38,155 nucleotides of DNA from CALRGL01 sp964374035 (GTDB taxonomy: Bacteria > Patescibacteriota > Patescibacteriia > UBA9934 > GWF2-40-263). A program made the translations under genes and the position numbers. Position 1 is the first letter of the stretch, and each line of letters starts with the position of its first letter. Below the pieces are notes generated by a model that saw only the letters and a program-made list of their open reading frames with translations, ran no database searches and was not told where the DNA came from. The stretch is from positions 1 to 38,155 of the forward strand of contig CAYJWY010000006.1 in NCBI GenBank assembly GCA_964374035.1. Direction: 5' to 3'. Shown piece by piece: positions 22,350 to 30,359 of this stretch.

Positions 22350-24440
22350 TTAAACAGAGAGTGAATTACGAATACGATCCGCTTCCTCTTTCCCCTTTGT
22401 TTCGCCTTCGACAACAGCCTGCGCCGCATTGCGGATCTCAAGGTCTGCTTGCGCTTGGGCAACATCCTTCGCGGTGTCCGCCTCAACATCAAACGCTTCC
22501 GCCCCGATCGCGTCTTGCTCTGCTTGTTCCACACGATTCTTTTCTTCCGCGGCGACTAAATCTTTTTTCTGTTTTTCAAGCTCAAGCAATTGCTGGGGAT
22601 TGGTGGTCACGATGCGATCTTCCGTATACGACGCAACAACCTTGATCGCCGCGTGTTTATTTCCCGCAAAAAAGATTCCCTCTCCAACACCCGACTCAAG
22701 CAAAAGATATTTCTCACCATCGGTGAGAGAAAACGTTTTCTGGACATTGTCGATGGCCGAGGGAGACTGCTTGAGTAAAATCTGCATTGCGGAGTTTGTG
22801 ACGATGGCCTGACCATAGGGTGATCGCAAAAAGTCGTTGACGTCTTGCGTAATGGTCGTCACACCCAAGTAATATTTGCGTGCGCGCTTGACGAGAGCAA
22901 AAATAAATTTTGCGGAATCTTCGTTTTGCATCATCCACCACGCTTCATCCACGACGAGAATGCGTTTTTTTCGAATAGAACGCGTTACATTCCAAATGTG
23001 GTTGATCACGGTATAGATGGCCATGGGTCGGAGTTCATCTTCAAGATCTCGGACGGAATACACCACGAGTTGATTATTCATTTGAACGGTTGTGGAAGAG
23101 TTCAAGAGTCCCGAGAACGTGCCCTCAGAATACTTTCTCAATCGTGCCACCAAATTGTCTGCGCCTTCCATTCCGTCAAGCACATCCTGTAAATCTTGCA
23201 GAATAGGTGGGTCTACGTTTTCCAGTGAAGTTAAATCTGCCGTAATATCTTTCTTGGCATACGTTTCAATCAAGGCACGATCAAGAATGGAATCTTCTTC
23301 CGGTGTAAATCCAAGCTTACCAAGCTCACCAATCGGTTGGCCGATCATGATGCGTAACAACCCTTTGAGGGTAATAACCGCACTGCGAATAATGTCGTCT
23401 ACTTTGGTTCCTTCTCCCACCGCATGGGGAAGATCAAACGGATTGACTTTTGCGTCCGACGCAAGCGAGACGTTGATGAATGTTCCGCCAACCGCGTCCG
23501 AAAGATCTTTATACTCGTACTCCGGGTCGATGACAATCACTTCCACGCCAAGCATGAGGGAGCGTAAAATCTCCAGCTTGATCGTGTAAGATTTTCCGGC
23601 TCCGGATGTTGCAAAGACCACCGTATTGGCATTCTGTAAACTGAATCGATCGAACAAAATAAGCGAGTTGTTGTGACGATTGATCCCATACAAAATGCCG
23701 TTATCAGACGTCAGCTCGGAGCTAATGAAGGGAAACGATGCCGCGATCGGCGATGTGTTCATGTTGTAGGCGATGAGAAGTTCGTCATTGCCAAGTGGAA
23801 CCGTCGAGTTAAAACCTTGCTCTGCCTGATAATACCCCGACTTCGTGTAGATCAATTTGCTTCCAAACAAAGCCTCAACCTCATCGGAAAATTTATCAAT
23901 GTCTTCTTTCGATTTTCCGTACAAGGTGATGTAAAACGCAAACTGAAAAAAATGTTCAATGCCTTGCGTGAGCGCATCGCGTAGCTCTTCGATGTCATTC
24001 AAAGCGGTCTCGGCGATGGGATCACGCGGTGCGCCCTTTTCCGCATCGCCCAAAATTTTTGCTTCAAACACACCCACTTTCTTTTGCAATTGCTTGAGCA
24101 CGATATTTGCCTTGATGGGATAAAAAAACATGGCCACATCAAACGTACGATTCATGTTGATGAGCGCAGAAGACCATCCAAGACTAATATGTCGAGGATA
24201 TGTGATGATGAACACGGTGCGAACAAACAGGCCGGAAAGTTTCAAAAACTGCGGCGTCACCTCAAAGGCGGCCGGAGCGATCAAATCGCGGACCGTAACG
24301 ACACCTTGGCGATACAACCGTTCTTCCTCGAGAATTGTTTTATCAACAGCCACACCAGCTTTCTCCGCGCTTTCTTTGTGCGGTTTGTTCTGCGACGGCT
24401 GAGGAATCGATTGCTTGAGTTGTCCAATATCAATGGCCAT
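22350..24440 (-). CDS. virB4: VirB4/TraC-type secretion ATPase
   Basis: Cytoplasmic ATPase that powers type IV secretion or pilus assembly. An N-terminal ~240-residue region (AAFEVTPQFLKLSG..., YPRHISLGWSSALINMNRTFDVAMFFYP) precedes the RecA-like motor: Walker A FATSGAGKSYT (about 278-285) and Walker B RILVVDEAWWMMQ (about 491-500), with TTITQDVNDFL and the TNSAMQILLKQSP block typical of VirB4. The C-terminal ~80 residues are a charged, Ala/Glu-rich coiled coil. I start at ATG 24440 (MAIDIG); a TTG at 24467, overlapping the upstream gene, is an alternative giving 705 aa. It is in the centre of the VirB6-to-desaturase run. Confidence 0.93.
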   Translation of the reverse strand: MAIDIGQLKQSIPQPSQNKPHKESAEKAGVAVDKTILEEERLYRQGVVTVRDLIAPAAFEVTPQFLKLSGLFVRTVFIITYPRHISLGWSSALINMNRTFDVAMFFYPIKANIVLKQLQKKVGVFEAKILGDAEKGAPRDPIAETALNDIEELRDALTQGIEHFFQFAFYITLYGKSKEDIDKFSDEVEALFGSKLIYTKSGYYQAEQGFNSTVPLGNDELLIAYNMNTSPIAASFPFISSELTSDNGILYGINRHNNSLILFDRFSLQNANTVVFATSGAGKSYTIKLEILRSLMLGVEVIVIDPEYEYKDLSDAVGGTFINVSLASDAKVNPFDLPHAVGEGTKVDDIIRSAVITLKGLLRIMIGQPIGELGKLGFTPEEDSILDRALIETYAKKDITADLTSLENVDPPILQDLQDVLDGMEGADNLVARLRKYSEGTFSGLLNSSTTVQMNNQLVVYSVRDLEDELRPMAIYTVINHIWNVTRSIRKKRILVVDEAWWMMQNEDSAKFIFALVKRARKYYLGVTTITQDVNDFLRSPYGQAIVTNSAMQILLKQSPSAIDNVQKTFSLTDGEKYLLLESGVGEGIFFAGNKHAAIKVVASYTEDRIVTTNPQQLLELEKQKKDLVAAEEKNRVEQAEQDAIGAEAFDVEADTAKDVAQAQADLEIRNAAQAVVEGETKGKEEADRIRNSLSV

Positions 24441-24450
24441 AGGCAAAGAC

Positions 24451-25155
24451 TTAAGCTCTTTCGTCAATGTTCGTTTCTTCCTCGTATCGTAAATGATCCA
24501 AATTTGTCATGCGTTCGGTATCAAACAAATCGGGATTGTAAACATTGTAATACAACTCAATGAGTCCTTGGGTATCCAATTGGACAGAGGAAACACCCAT
24601 GCTATTCAACATTCCCTGCATCGTACTGACACGTCGCCCAAGATGTTCAATGCGGTCAATCAATTGTTTTTTGTTTAACTTCGCGGCGGCTGACGGAGAA
24701 AATACTTCCATCGATCGTGCCCAAAAATTTTTCTTTTTGTCAGAAAGTGGATCATAAGGCACAACTAAATAAAAGTGTTTTTGCATGATTTCCCCCATGT
24801 CAACAAGTTGAGAGACAAAGTCACGATAATCGTTGATTTGCTGTCTCAGCAAATCATTCTCTGTTATTTTTTGATAATCTTTCAGTGAATTCAGATACGC
24901 ATCAATGTTCATGCGACGTGACTGGATCACAATTTGAATGTTGAATTCCAAAGAATTTAAAAAGGTCATGTACGCCTGAATAATGGCCTCCTGCTCATCG
25001 GCTGATTTGAGGGCAAAATTGATACTGGAAACCATCAAGACACCTCGTACGGTTCCATCTTTCAAAATGACCATGTCGTCACGAATCTCAGAAATGTCGA
25101 GATAATTCACGGTTGGTGGCCCGGGTTTTGGTTTGGCTAGCTTGTTTTGTGTCAT
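24451..25155 (-). CDS. TraC-like protein corresponding to a detached VirB4 N-terminal domain
   Basis: A 234-aa protein without a nucleotide-binding motif. Its start (NYLDISEIRDDMVILKDGTVRGVLMVSSINFALKSADEQEAI) matches the opening of many VirB4/TraC/TrsE-type ATPases, and the remainder (YLVVPYDPLSDKKKNF and a C-terminal YYNVYNPDLFDTERM) continues as that family's N-terminal domain. It lies between PrgI and the ATPase, with an ATGA overlap to PrgI. Either the ATPase has been split into two proteins or this is a separate scaffold subunit. No membrane segment is seen. Confidence 0.78.
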   Translation of the reverse strand: MTQNKLAKPKPGPPTVNYLDISEIRDDMVILKDGTVRGVLMVSSINFALKSADEQEAIIQAYMTFLNSLEFNIQIVIQSRRMNIDAYLNSLKDYQKITENDLLRQQINDYRDFVSQLVDMGEIMQKHFYLVVPYDPLSDKKKNFWARSMEVFSPSAAAKLNKKQLIDRIEHLGRRVSTMQGMLNSMGVSSVQLDTQGLIELYYNVYNPDLFDTERMTNLDHLRYEEETNIDERA

Positions 25156-25592
25156 ACGTCCTCGGAGTCAGGTTTATACACTCCGCCAGTATCAACAACG
25201 AGGGTGATTTCTTGCAGACGTGATCCCACAAGCGCCGCTTTGTGCACGAAATGTGTGATGGGCACAGGCGGTTTCTCGTTGATAAATGCGGAAAGCTGAC
25301 TGCGTGTATAGATCTTGTTCCAAACACGCAGACGAGGCTTCTTGAATGTGATAATGAGGTTTAAGACAAAATAATGAAACGCCGCTCCATTAATACGGGC
25401 AAAGGCAAAAATAATGGCTATGATAAATAGCGGGATACCCGTCAACAAAAACGTGATGAAGGTGGCGAACTTGAACAAGCCAAACAGCAGTAAAAACGTC
25501 ACCATTAAAATAATAAACTGTCGCGCCGTGAGTGGACCGATGATTTTATCTTCTGAATCAATAAATTGTGGAACGGTAAATTGTTCCGGCAT
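25152..25592 (-). CDS. PrgI family (VirB3-like) membrane protein
   Basis: Small inner-membrane component of type IV secretion/conjugation machines. The N-terminal MPEQFTVPQFIDSEDKIIGPLTARQFI is the PrgI signature, followed by two close membrane helices (about 27-45 and 48-68) and a conserved basic block (LIITFKKPRLRVWNK). The last ~50 residues form a soluble tail. At 146 aa it is a little longer than typical PrgI. It stands directly before the TraC-like and VirB4 genes, the standard order in Gram-positive and Patescibacteria T4SS clusters. Confidence 0.88.
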   Translation of the reverse strand: MPEQFTVPQFIDSEDKIIGPLTARQFIILMVTFLLLFGLFKFATFITFLLTGIPLFIIAIIFAFARINGAAFHYFVLNLIITFKKPRLRVWNKIYTRSQLSAFINEKPPVPITHFVHKAALVGSRLQEITLVVDTGGVYKPDSEDV

Positions 25593-25609
25593 ACATGTGC
25601 ATCAGTGTA

Positions 25610-27190
25610 TCAGAACCGCAGAGAAGCGTTGATGTGTGCCAGTGCCTGATATTCCTCAGGTGTCAACACATCTTCCCCGCCTGCTTTGCGTTTGGCAATG
25701 ATCTGGGTAACAGGCATGGTCTGCTCAACGGCCTCTTGCGTCACAGAAACATACTGTTGATAAATTGGTGATCCTCTCCACGCGGTGATTCCTTGAACTT
25801 TTTGATCATACCCTTGTTGCTCCAACAGGTCGACCTTGCTCAACACTTTTTCTACAGCGCGTGCAGGAATTTCTGAAAGACGTCGAAATTCTTTCAGAGA
25901 CATCCCCTGCAATTCCTCAATGGGCCCCATTAAACGTTTCGCAAACTGAACGTCCTGCATATTTGGACGAATAAGCGGTGGACGCGGGGCTGGCTTGGGT
26001 TGTTCTTGTTTTTTCGTCGTGCTGATGGCCTGTTTCACTTGTTGGGTCAGGTGCGTGTAACGATCATCCATGCGTGTTTGTTCATCCGGTTTCGTTTCCG
26101 CAATCGGCTTTGTCACTCTACGTGCAGAAACATCTTTTAGCATCGTGGCTTGATACTCCTCAACGGCTCGCTCAAGCGTCTGAACCATATCGGCAAGCCG
26201 GCGACCGACCATGCCCAGTCCACCGGTTTGTGCAGATTTCTCAAACTGCGCTTGCGTGTGATGCGCATCACGCACATCGCGCACGCGAGATTCCACAATT
26301 TTTTCGCAACGCTGTTGCATCTGCGGATCCTCAAAATGAAACGATGAATCCTTGCACACACGGTCGATCACGTCTTGAACACTGACAATGGGCTTGGGCG
26401 ACGCAATCACATGTTGTTTGTTTTCCTGCACACGAGCAACCTCGGCTTCATCTTCTTTTGTAAACGCAACAATTTTTGGCGGACGAATCGTCGCTGGAGG
26501 AGCCGCGTTCGCGATCGTGACAATCGGCGAAAGAACAACGGGGGTGGGTGCGGTCGAAACATCTTGAACACGCTTCGTTTCAAGCCCGGCCAATCGATCC
26601 CGTTCACGCTCGATCATTTCAAGAATCGCCGGAATATCCTTTGGATCAAACTCTGCACCGCCTGTTTTTTGATCACGCGTTAAATGCTCAATCGTGTCTT
26701 GTTTTGAAACCGCACCCTTCACATAATCGTTCAGCATTTTTTCTATACGATGCTGGATGCGAGCCTCTGGCTCTTCGGGCATGGACTGAACAAAGGCCCG
26801 AATAAATTGGTCAATCGATGGTTTTTCAGGCATTGTCGTTGTGTCGTGTAGGCGAACACCCCAAGTACGAAGGGCACCCTCAAGCCCAGGAACTTCTGCG
26901 GCAATCGGTTCAAGAATATCCTCGCCAATGGCCTGAAGCATGGACTGGGTTTGTTGCTCGCTTATCTGATAAAACGATTGAAGATTTTTTGGAAGGTCGG
27001 CGATGGGATCAATGCCTTTAACGGCACGAAACAAAATCACGGACAGCATCTCACGTTTTGAGGCATCAGATGTATACCCATGGGCAATGCGCTCGTACTT
27101 GCCAAAGGTATCAGCAGACTGCAAATAATCCAGCACTTCTTGCGAGAGCGATGTTACTGCGTTTTGGATTGAAGCAGTTTGCGTCATCAT
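25610..27190 (-). CDS. 526-aa cytoplasmic helical protein of unknown function in the T4SS operon
   Basis: I do not recognise a family. No signal peptide or membrane helix is seen. The sequence is helical, with an N-terminal ~120-residue folded part (LSQEVLDYLQSADTFGKYERIAHGY), a helical region (RIQHRIEKMLNDYVKGA), a long charged linker with Pro/Thr (about 200-270), further helices (VCKDSSFHFEDPQMQQRCEKIVESRVRDVRDAHH), a Lys/Pro linker and a C-terminal part of ~110 residues. The start codon overlaps the VirB6-like stop (ATGA), so the two are translationally coupled; the PrgI gene starts upstream-to-downstream after 17 bp. A cytoplasmic accessory of the secretion machine is a reasonable inference. 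Confidence 0.72.
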   Translation of the reverse strand: MMTQTASIQNAVTSLSQEVLDYLQSADTFGKYERIAHGYTSDASKREMLSVILFRAVKGIDPIADLPKNLQSFYQISEQQTQSMLQAIGEDILEPIAAEVPGLEGALRTWGVRLHDTTTMPEKPSIDQFIRAFVQSMPEEPEARIQHRIEKMLNDYVKGAVSKQDTIEHLTRDQKTGGAEFDPKDIPAILEMIERERDRLAGLETKRVQDVSTAPTPVVLSPIVTIANAAPPATIRPPKIVAFTKEDEAEVARVQENKQHVIASPKPIVSVQDVIDRVCKDSSFHFEDPQMQQRCEKIVESRVRDVRDAHHTQAQFEKSAQTGGLGMVGRRLADMVQTLERAVEEYQATMLKDVSARRVTKPIAETKPDEQTRMDDRYTHLTQQVKQAISTTKKQEQPKPAPRPPLIRPNMQDVQFAKRLMGPIEELQGMSLKEFRRLSEIPARAVEKVLSKVDLLEQQGYDQKVQGITAWRGSPIYQQYVSVTQEAVEQTMPVTQIIAKRKAGGEDVLTPEEYQALAHINASLRF

Positions 27191-30189
27191 GTTGATTGCG
27201 AGCCTTGATCATCGGGAGGATTTTGAGCGGCAATGCTTGCGTCCTGCGTCCCTCTTCCAGTCGCTCCTGCAGACTCTCTAATTTGTTGAACCGTGGCTGA
27301 TTGCTTATCCATCGCTTCACGTTGCGCCTGGTTCCGTTTCGGCTCCTCTTTTGGCGCGTCAACGGGTCGAATCGCATTCAGTTCCTCTGCGGCGATCACC
27401 AAACTCTCAAGCTGTGTTGCAAGATTATTCAACGCCTCTTTGGCCTGTATGACATCAGGATCCTTGTCAACCATCTCACCCAGTTTTGCATCCAATCCAT
27501 CACGCTTCTTTTTCAGTTCAGCACCAACCGGCATCTGTAAAAGGGCTGGGCTCATCTTACTCAGTTGATCGTCCAACTCGGCTTTCTTATGTGCAACGGT
27601 GCCGTATTCAAGGGAATTCTTTTGCTTTTCTCGCGCTTGCTCTCGTGCAAGCTTCAGCATATCTTCTTTTGCAACTAATTGGTCAGCCGCTGGTGTCAAT
27701 TGGTCATCGATCTGTTTCTTTGCACTCTCTAAACGACTTTTTGAAGCATTTCCAAATGACTGCTGAATAAACGCCCTTGGATCGCGATCAAGCCTGTCCA
27801 TGGGAATCTTTCCGTAATCCAGTATGGGCTGGCTTTTTCCGTCCCACGAACCCTCCTCACCTATGGCATTATTGCGCATTCCTCTTGCCTTCTTTACCAA
27901 ACTCTCCGTTCGCGTTTGAGTAGTCTTATCGGCCAAACTCGCCTGTGCCGTCATTCTGGCTGTTAAATTATCAAACTTCGACATCGCATCAAAACGCGCA
28001 TTTCTATTTGAAGCGCTTTCATCCCTCATCACATGAATCAGTTCTGCCATGACCTGCTCAAGTTTACCCATTTCTCCTGTATTCATCGCCTGATCCATTG
28101 CTCGATTCAACACAGCCTCCGGAGCCGAAGTGGCAAGAACCGACGCGGACACTTGAGTAAGTTGATGGTCATCCATGCGAGCCATTAAAAGACCTTGAAA
28201 TGCTTCCTCTGATTTGGCATTGAACAATTCCGCTTTTCGCGATCCATACTTACCATCACGAATCGCCTCATCCATCATCATGTCTTTTCCATCCTTTTGA
28301 TGAACTTGAGCATTGCCGTTTTTATCAATATATTCAGCCTTCACCTTGGCCGCTTGCGCACGAACGCCCGCGTCTCCATACGCTTCCTCACCTAACTTTC
28401 CAAAATCTTGACTTTGCAGTTGTCCGGCTGTGCCAAATAATTGTGGGTGTGTTTTCTTTAAATCAGTAAGCTGTTTTCGTAATTTAGGATTCGTTTTTGC
28501 GTCAATTTCTAAATCTTTTCGATTGGTTCCTGTTGAAAGAAATTTCTTTAAACTGCCGTCCATTGTTGCAGTTTTCAAGGCTTCTTGATCACTAAAAATG
28601 TTTGCCGCGAGGGCTCGAGCATTCATTTTTCCAATAGCGGACGATGGTGATGATTCCGCAAATCGAGCAAGCTGTTTTGCCTTTGCACCGGAGGAAAGAT
28701 CCGCAAATTTCTTTCCGCGTTTTGCCATGTCCGCGCGCACACTGCTTCCTTGGCGATTCGCTAAACGTTCAGCGCCTGCGGAGGCCATGCGTCCAAGCAT
28801 TCCACTTCCTCGATTTGCGGAAAATTCACGCAAATAATTTTCGCGTCCCTGATTGGTGAGAAGACGAAGTCCGGCCTTATTTTTGATACGTTCTCCAATC
28901 TCGCGACCCGCAACACCTGTAACCCCCTTCGTGGCTCGAAGTCCCAACCGTCCGGCTCCAGCTCCAACTCTCGCCGCTTTCGCCACGGATGATTTAGCAA
29001 GGCCCGTGACGGCACCCTTAATATTTTTAAGCCCGGGCATCGTGGAGCAGATCTGCTGTGCCGCTTCAAAACCCGCGAACAACATCGCGATGGCGATAAT
29101 AAAACTCATGAAACGATCCAGTTCAAAAATTTTGTTGATAATCCCGCCTGGGTTTGAGAGTGCGCCTTGCGCGGCAACGTCAAAGCCGGACTTTGCCGCA
29201 ATATTGCCGGCTCCGGCAACCGCGAGAGTCAGCCAAAGAAAAAACGTGAGCACCGGCCCAATGGCAACGAGGCATTTAAATCGTTCCCACCACTTGCCAT
29301 AGGCCTCTGTTTTAATGATGTCACTTGCACCACCGGCAAACCACGCAAGTGGAGCAAGCACAATCATGACCCAAAGCATGATCACGCGATAAACCAAAAT
29401 AGCAAGCATGATCACCATGGTTGACAGAACGATCAGCATCAAAAACACAGACGCGACACTAGCGAAAAAAAAGTCAAATGGTTGCGGACCAGTTCCCACG
29501 CCAGCTTGCACATCCTGATACGTCTGATTATTTGTTCCAATCGCATAGATTTCCGTAAATCCCAGTAACTGGACAAAGTTTCCTGCCGCAATTTGTGTGA
29601 GAGCATTGGCAAACGTAAGCATGATGACCTGGCCAAAATCGATCATAATTCCCACAAGCGTTTTGGAAAAATTGATAACGATTGCAAAAATTAAAAGACG
29701 GGGAACTTGTTTTTGCCATTGAAATTTACTGTGACCGAAAATCGTTCCAAACGCGATCACAATAAGCACAATCACGAAGAACATATTCACCGTGTCGCGC
29801 ATAATCGCCCAACCCGCGTTCACGATGGGAGAATTGGTGAAATTGTTGTAGGTCATCACGGGCAACATCGCCTGGATGATCTGAATCACGAGTTTGGAAA
29901 GAAGCGTTGCAATCATAAGCGCGAGCTCGGCGAACCATAGCAAGATACGATCGAACAGATCCGGGTTTCCTGATTTGGTAGCTTGTGCGGCAGGAGGTGG
30001 AGGGGATTGGTTGGCATCGCCATGAGACTGGCCATCGGCTGCAAAAACGGAATCACCTGAAAGAACAAGATTCACAACAACACACAAAACAATAACCACC
30101 ACCCGTCCCATCGGATGGAGCATCAACATATGAAAACGTATGTTGAACCAAAGAAACGTTTTCCAAAACACAGCAAGGATATCCTGCAT
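27187..30189 (-). CDS. VirB6/TrbL-like polytopic membrane protein with a long soluble tail
   Basis: Predicted inner-membrane channel subunit of the type IV secretion machine. A signal-like helix (about 29-50, ending DSVFA) precedes about seven membrane segments at roughly 83-110, 132-152, 163-183, 186-205, 243-283, 305-328 and 358-378. Residues 385-480 are Gly/Ala/Arg-rich, and the last ~520 residues are hydrophilic and coiled-coil-like (KSRLESAKKQIDDQL, AREQAREKQKNS). VirB6 proteins are usually 300-400 aa; long extended tails occur in Rickettsia and Patescibacteria. It begins the minus-strand run, 10 bp after an extended -10 promoter, and overlaps the next gene. Confidence 0.8.
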   Translation of the reverse strand: MQDILAVFWKTFLWFNIRFHMLMLHPMGRVVVIVLCVVVNLVLSGDSVFAADGQSHGDANQSPPPPAAQATKSGNPDLFDRILLWFAELALMIATLLSKLVIQIIQAMLPVMTYNNFTNSPIVNAGWAIMRDTVNMFFVIVLIVIAFGTIFGHSKFQWQKQVPRLLIFAIVINFSKTLVGIMIDFGQVIMLTFANALTQIAAGNFVQLLGFTEIYAIGTNNQTYQDVQAGVGTGPQPFDFFFASVASVFLMLIVLSTMVIMLAILVYRVIMLWVMIVLAPLAWFAGGASDIIKTEAYGKWWERFKCLVAIGPVLTFFLWLTLAVAGAGNIAAKSGFDVAAQGALSNPGGIINKIFELDRFMSFIIAIAMLFAGFEAAQQICSTMPGLKNIKGAVTGLAKSSVAKAARVGAGAGRLGLRATKGVTGVAGREIGERIKNKAGLRLLTNQGRENYLREFSANRGSGMLGRMASAGAERLANRQGSSVRADMAKRGKKFADLSSGAKAKQLARFAESSPSSAIGKMNARALAANIFSDQEALKTATMDGSLKKFLSTGTNRKDLEIDAKTNPKLRKQLTDLKKTHPQLFGTAGQLQSQDFGKLGEEAYGDAGVRAQAAKVKAEYIDKNGNAQVHQKDGKDMMMDEAIRDGKYGSRKAELFNAKSEEAFQGLLMARMDDHQLTQVSASVLATSAPEAVLNRAMDQAMNTGEMGKLEQVMAELIHVMRDESASNRNARFDAMSKFDNLTARMTAQASLADKTTQTRTESLVKKARGMRNNAIGEEGSWDGKSQPILDYGKIPMDRLDRDPRAFIQQSFGNASKSRLESAKKQIDDQLTPAADQLVAKEDMLKLAREQAREKQKNSLEYGTVAHKKAELDDQLSKMSPALLQMPVGAELKKKRDGLDAKLGEMVDKDPDVIQAKEALNNLATQLESLVIAAEELNAIRPVDAPKEEPKRNQAQREAMDKQSATVQQIRESAGATGRGTQDASIAAQNPPDDQGSQST

Positions 30190-30199
30190 AACTAAAGAA

Positions 30200-30208
30200 A
30201 GTATAGCA
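30200..30208 (-). promoter_or_regulatory. Extended -10 promoter of the T4SS-comF operon
   Basis: TGCTATACT on the minus strand lies about 10 bp before the ATG at 30189. The -35 region is weak (TGTTTG at 17 bp). The leader would be only a few bases long. Confidence 0.5.
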
Positions 30209-30240
30209 GATTTGAATCACAACAAACAGAAATTTTTGTG

Positions 30241-30274
30241 GAAAAGTAAAACCTCACGTTGTGAGAACGTGAGG
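30241..30274 (-). terminator. Terminator of the M23-like lipoprotein gene
   Basis: CCTCACGTT and AACGTGAGG form a 9-bp stem; on the minus strand it is followed by TTTTACTTTT. It lies about 85 bp after the stop at 30360 and ahead of the next operon's promoter. Confidence 0.75.
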
Positions 30275-30285
30275 CAGGAGGAAGA

Positions 30286-30343
30286 GTGACAACGTGATAA
30301 AGATGGAGGGAACAAAATTTGCGTAACTTTATCACTTTGTCAC
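30286..30343. repeat. Inverted repeat in the 3' region of the lipoprotein gene
   Basis: GTGACAACGTGATAAAG (30286-30302) pairs with CTTTATCACTTTGTCAC (30327-30343) with one mismatch. TATCACT is repeated beside it. It may be part of a double terminator or a degraded palindromic repeat. Confidence 0.6.
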
Positions 30344-30359
30344 TTTATCACTGCACTTA

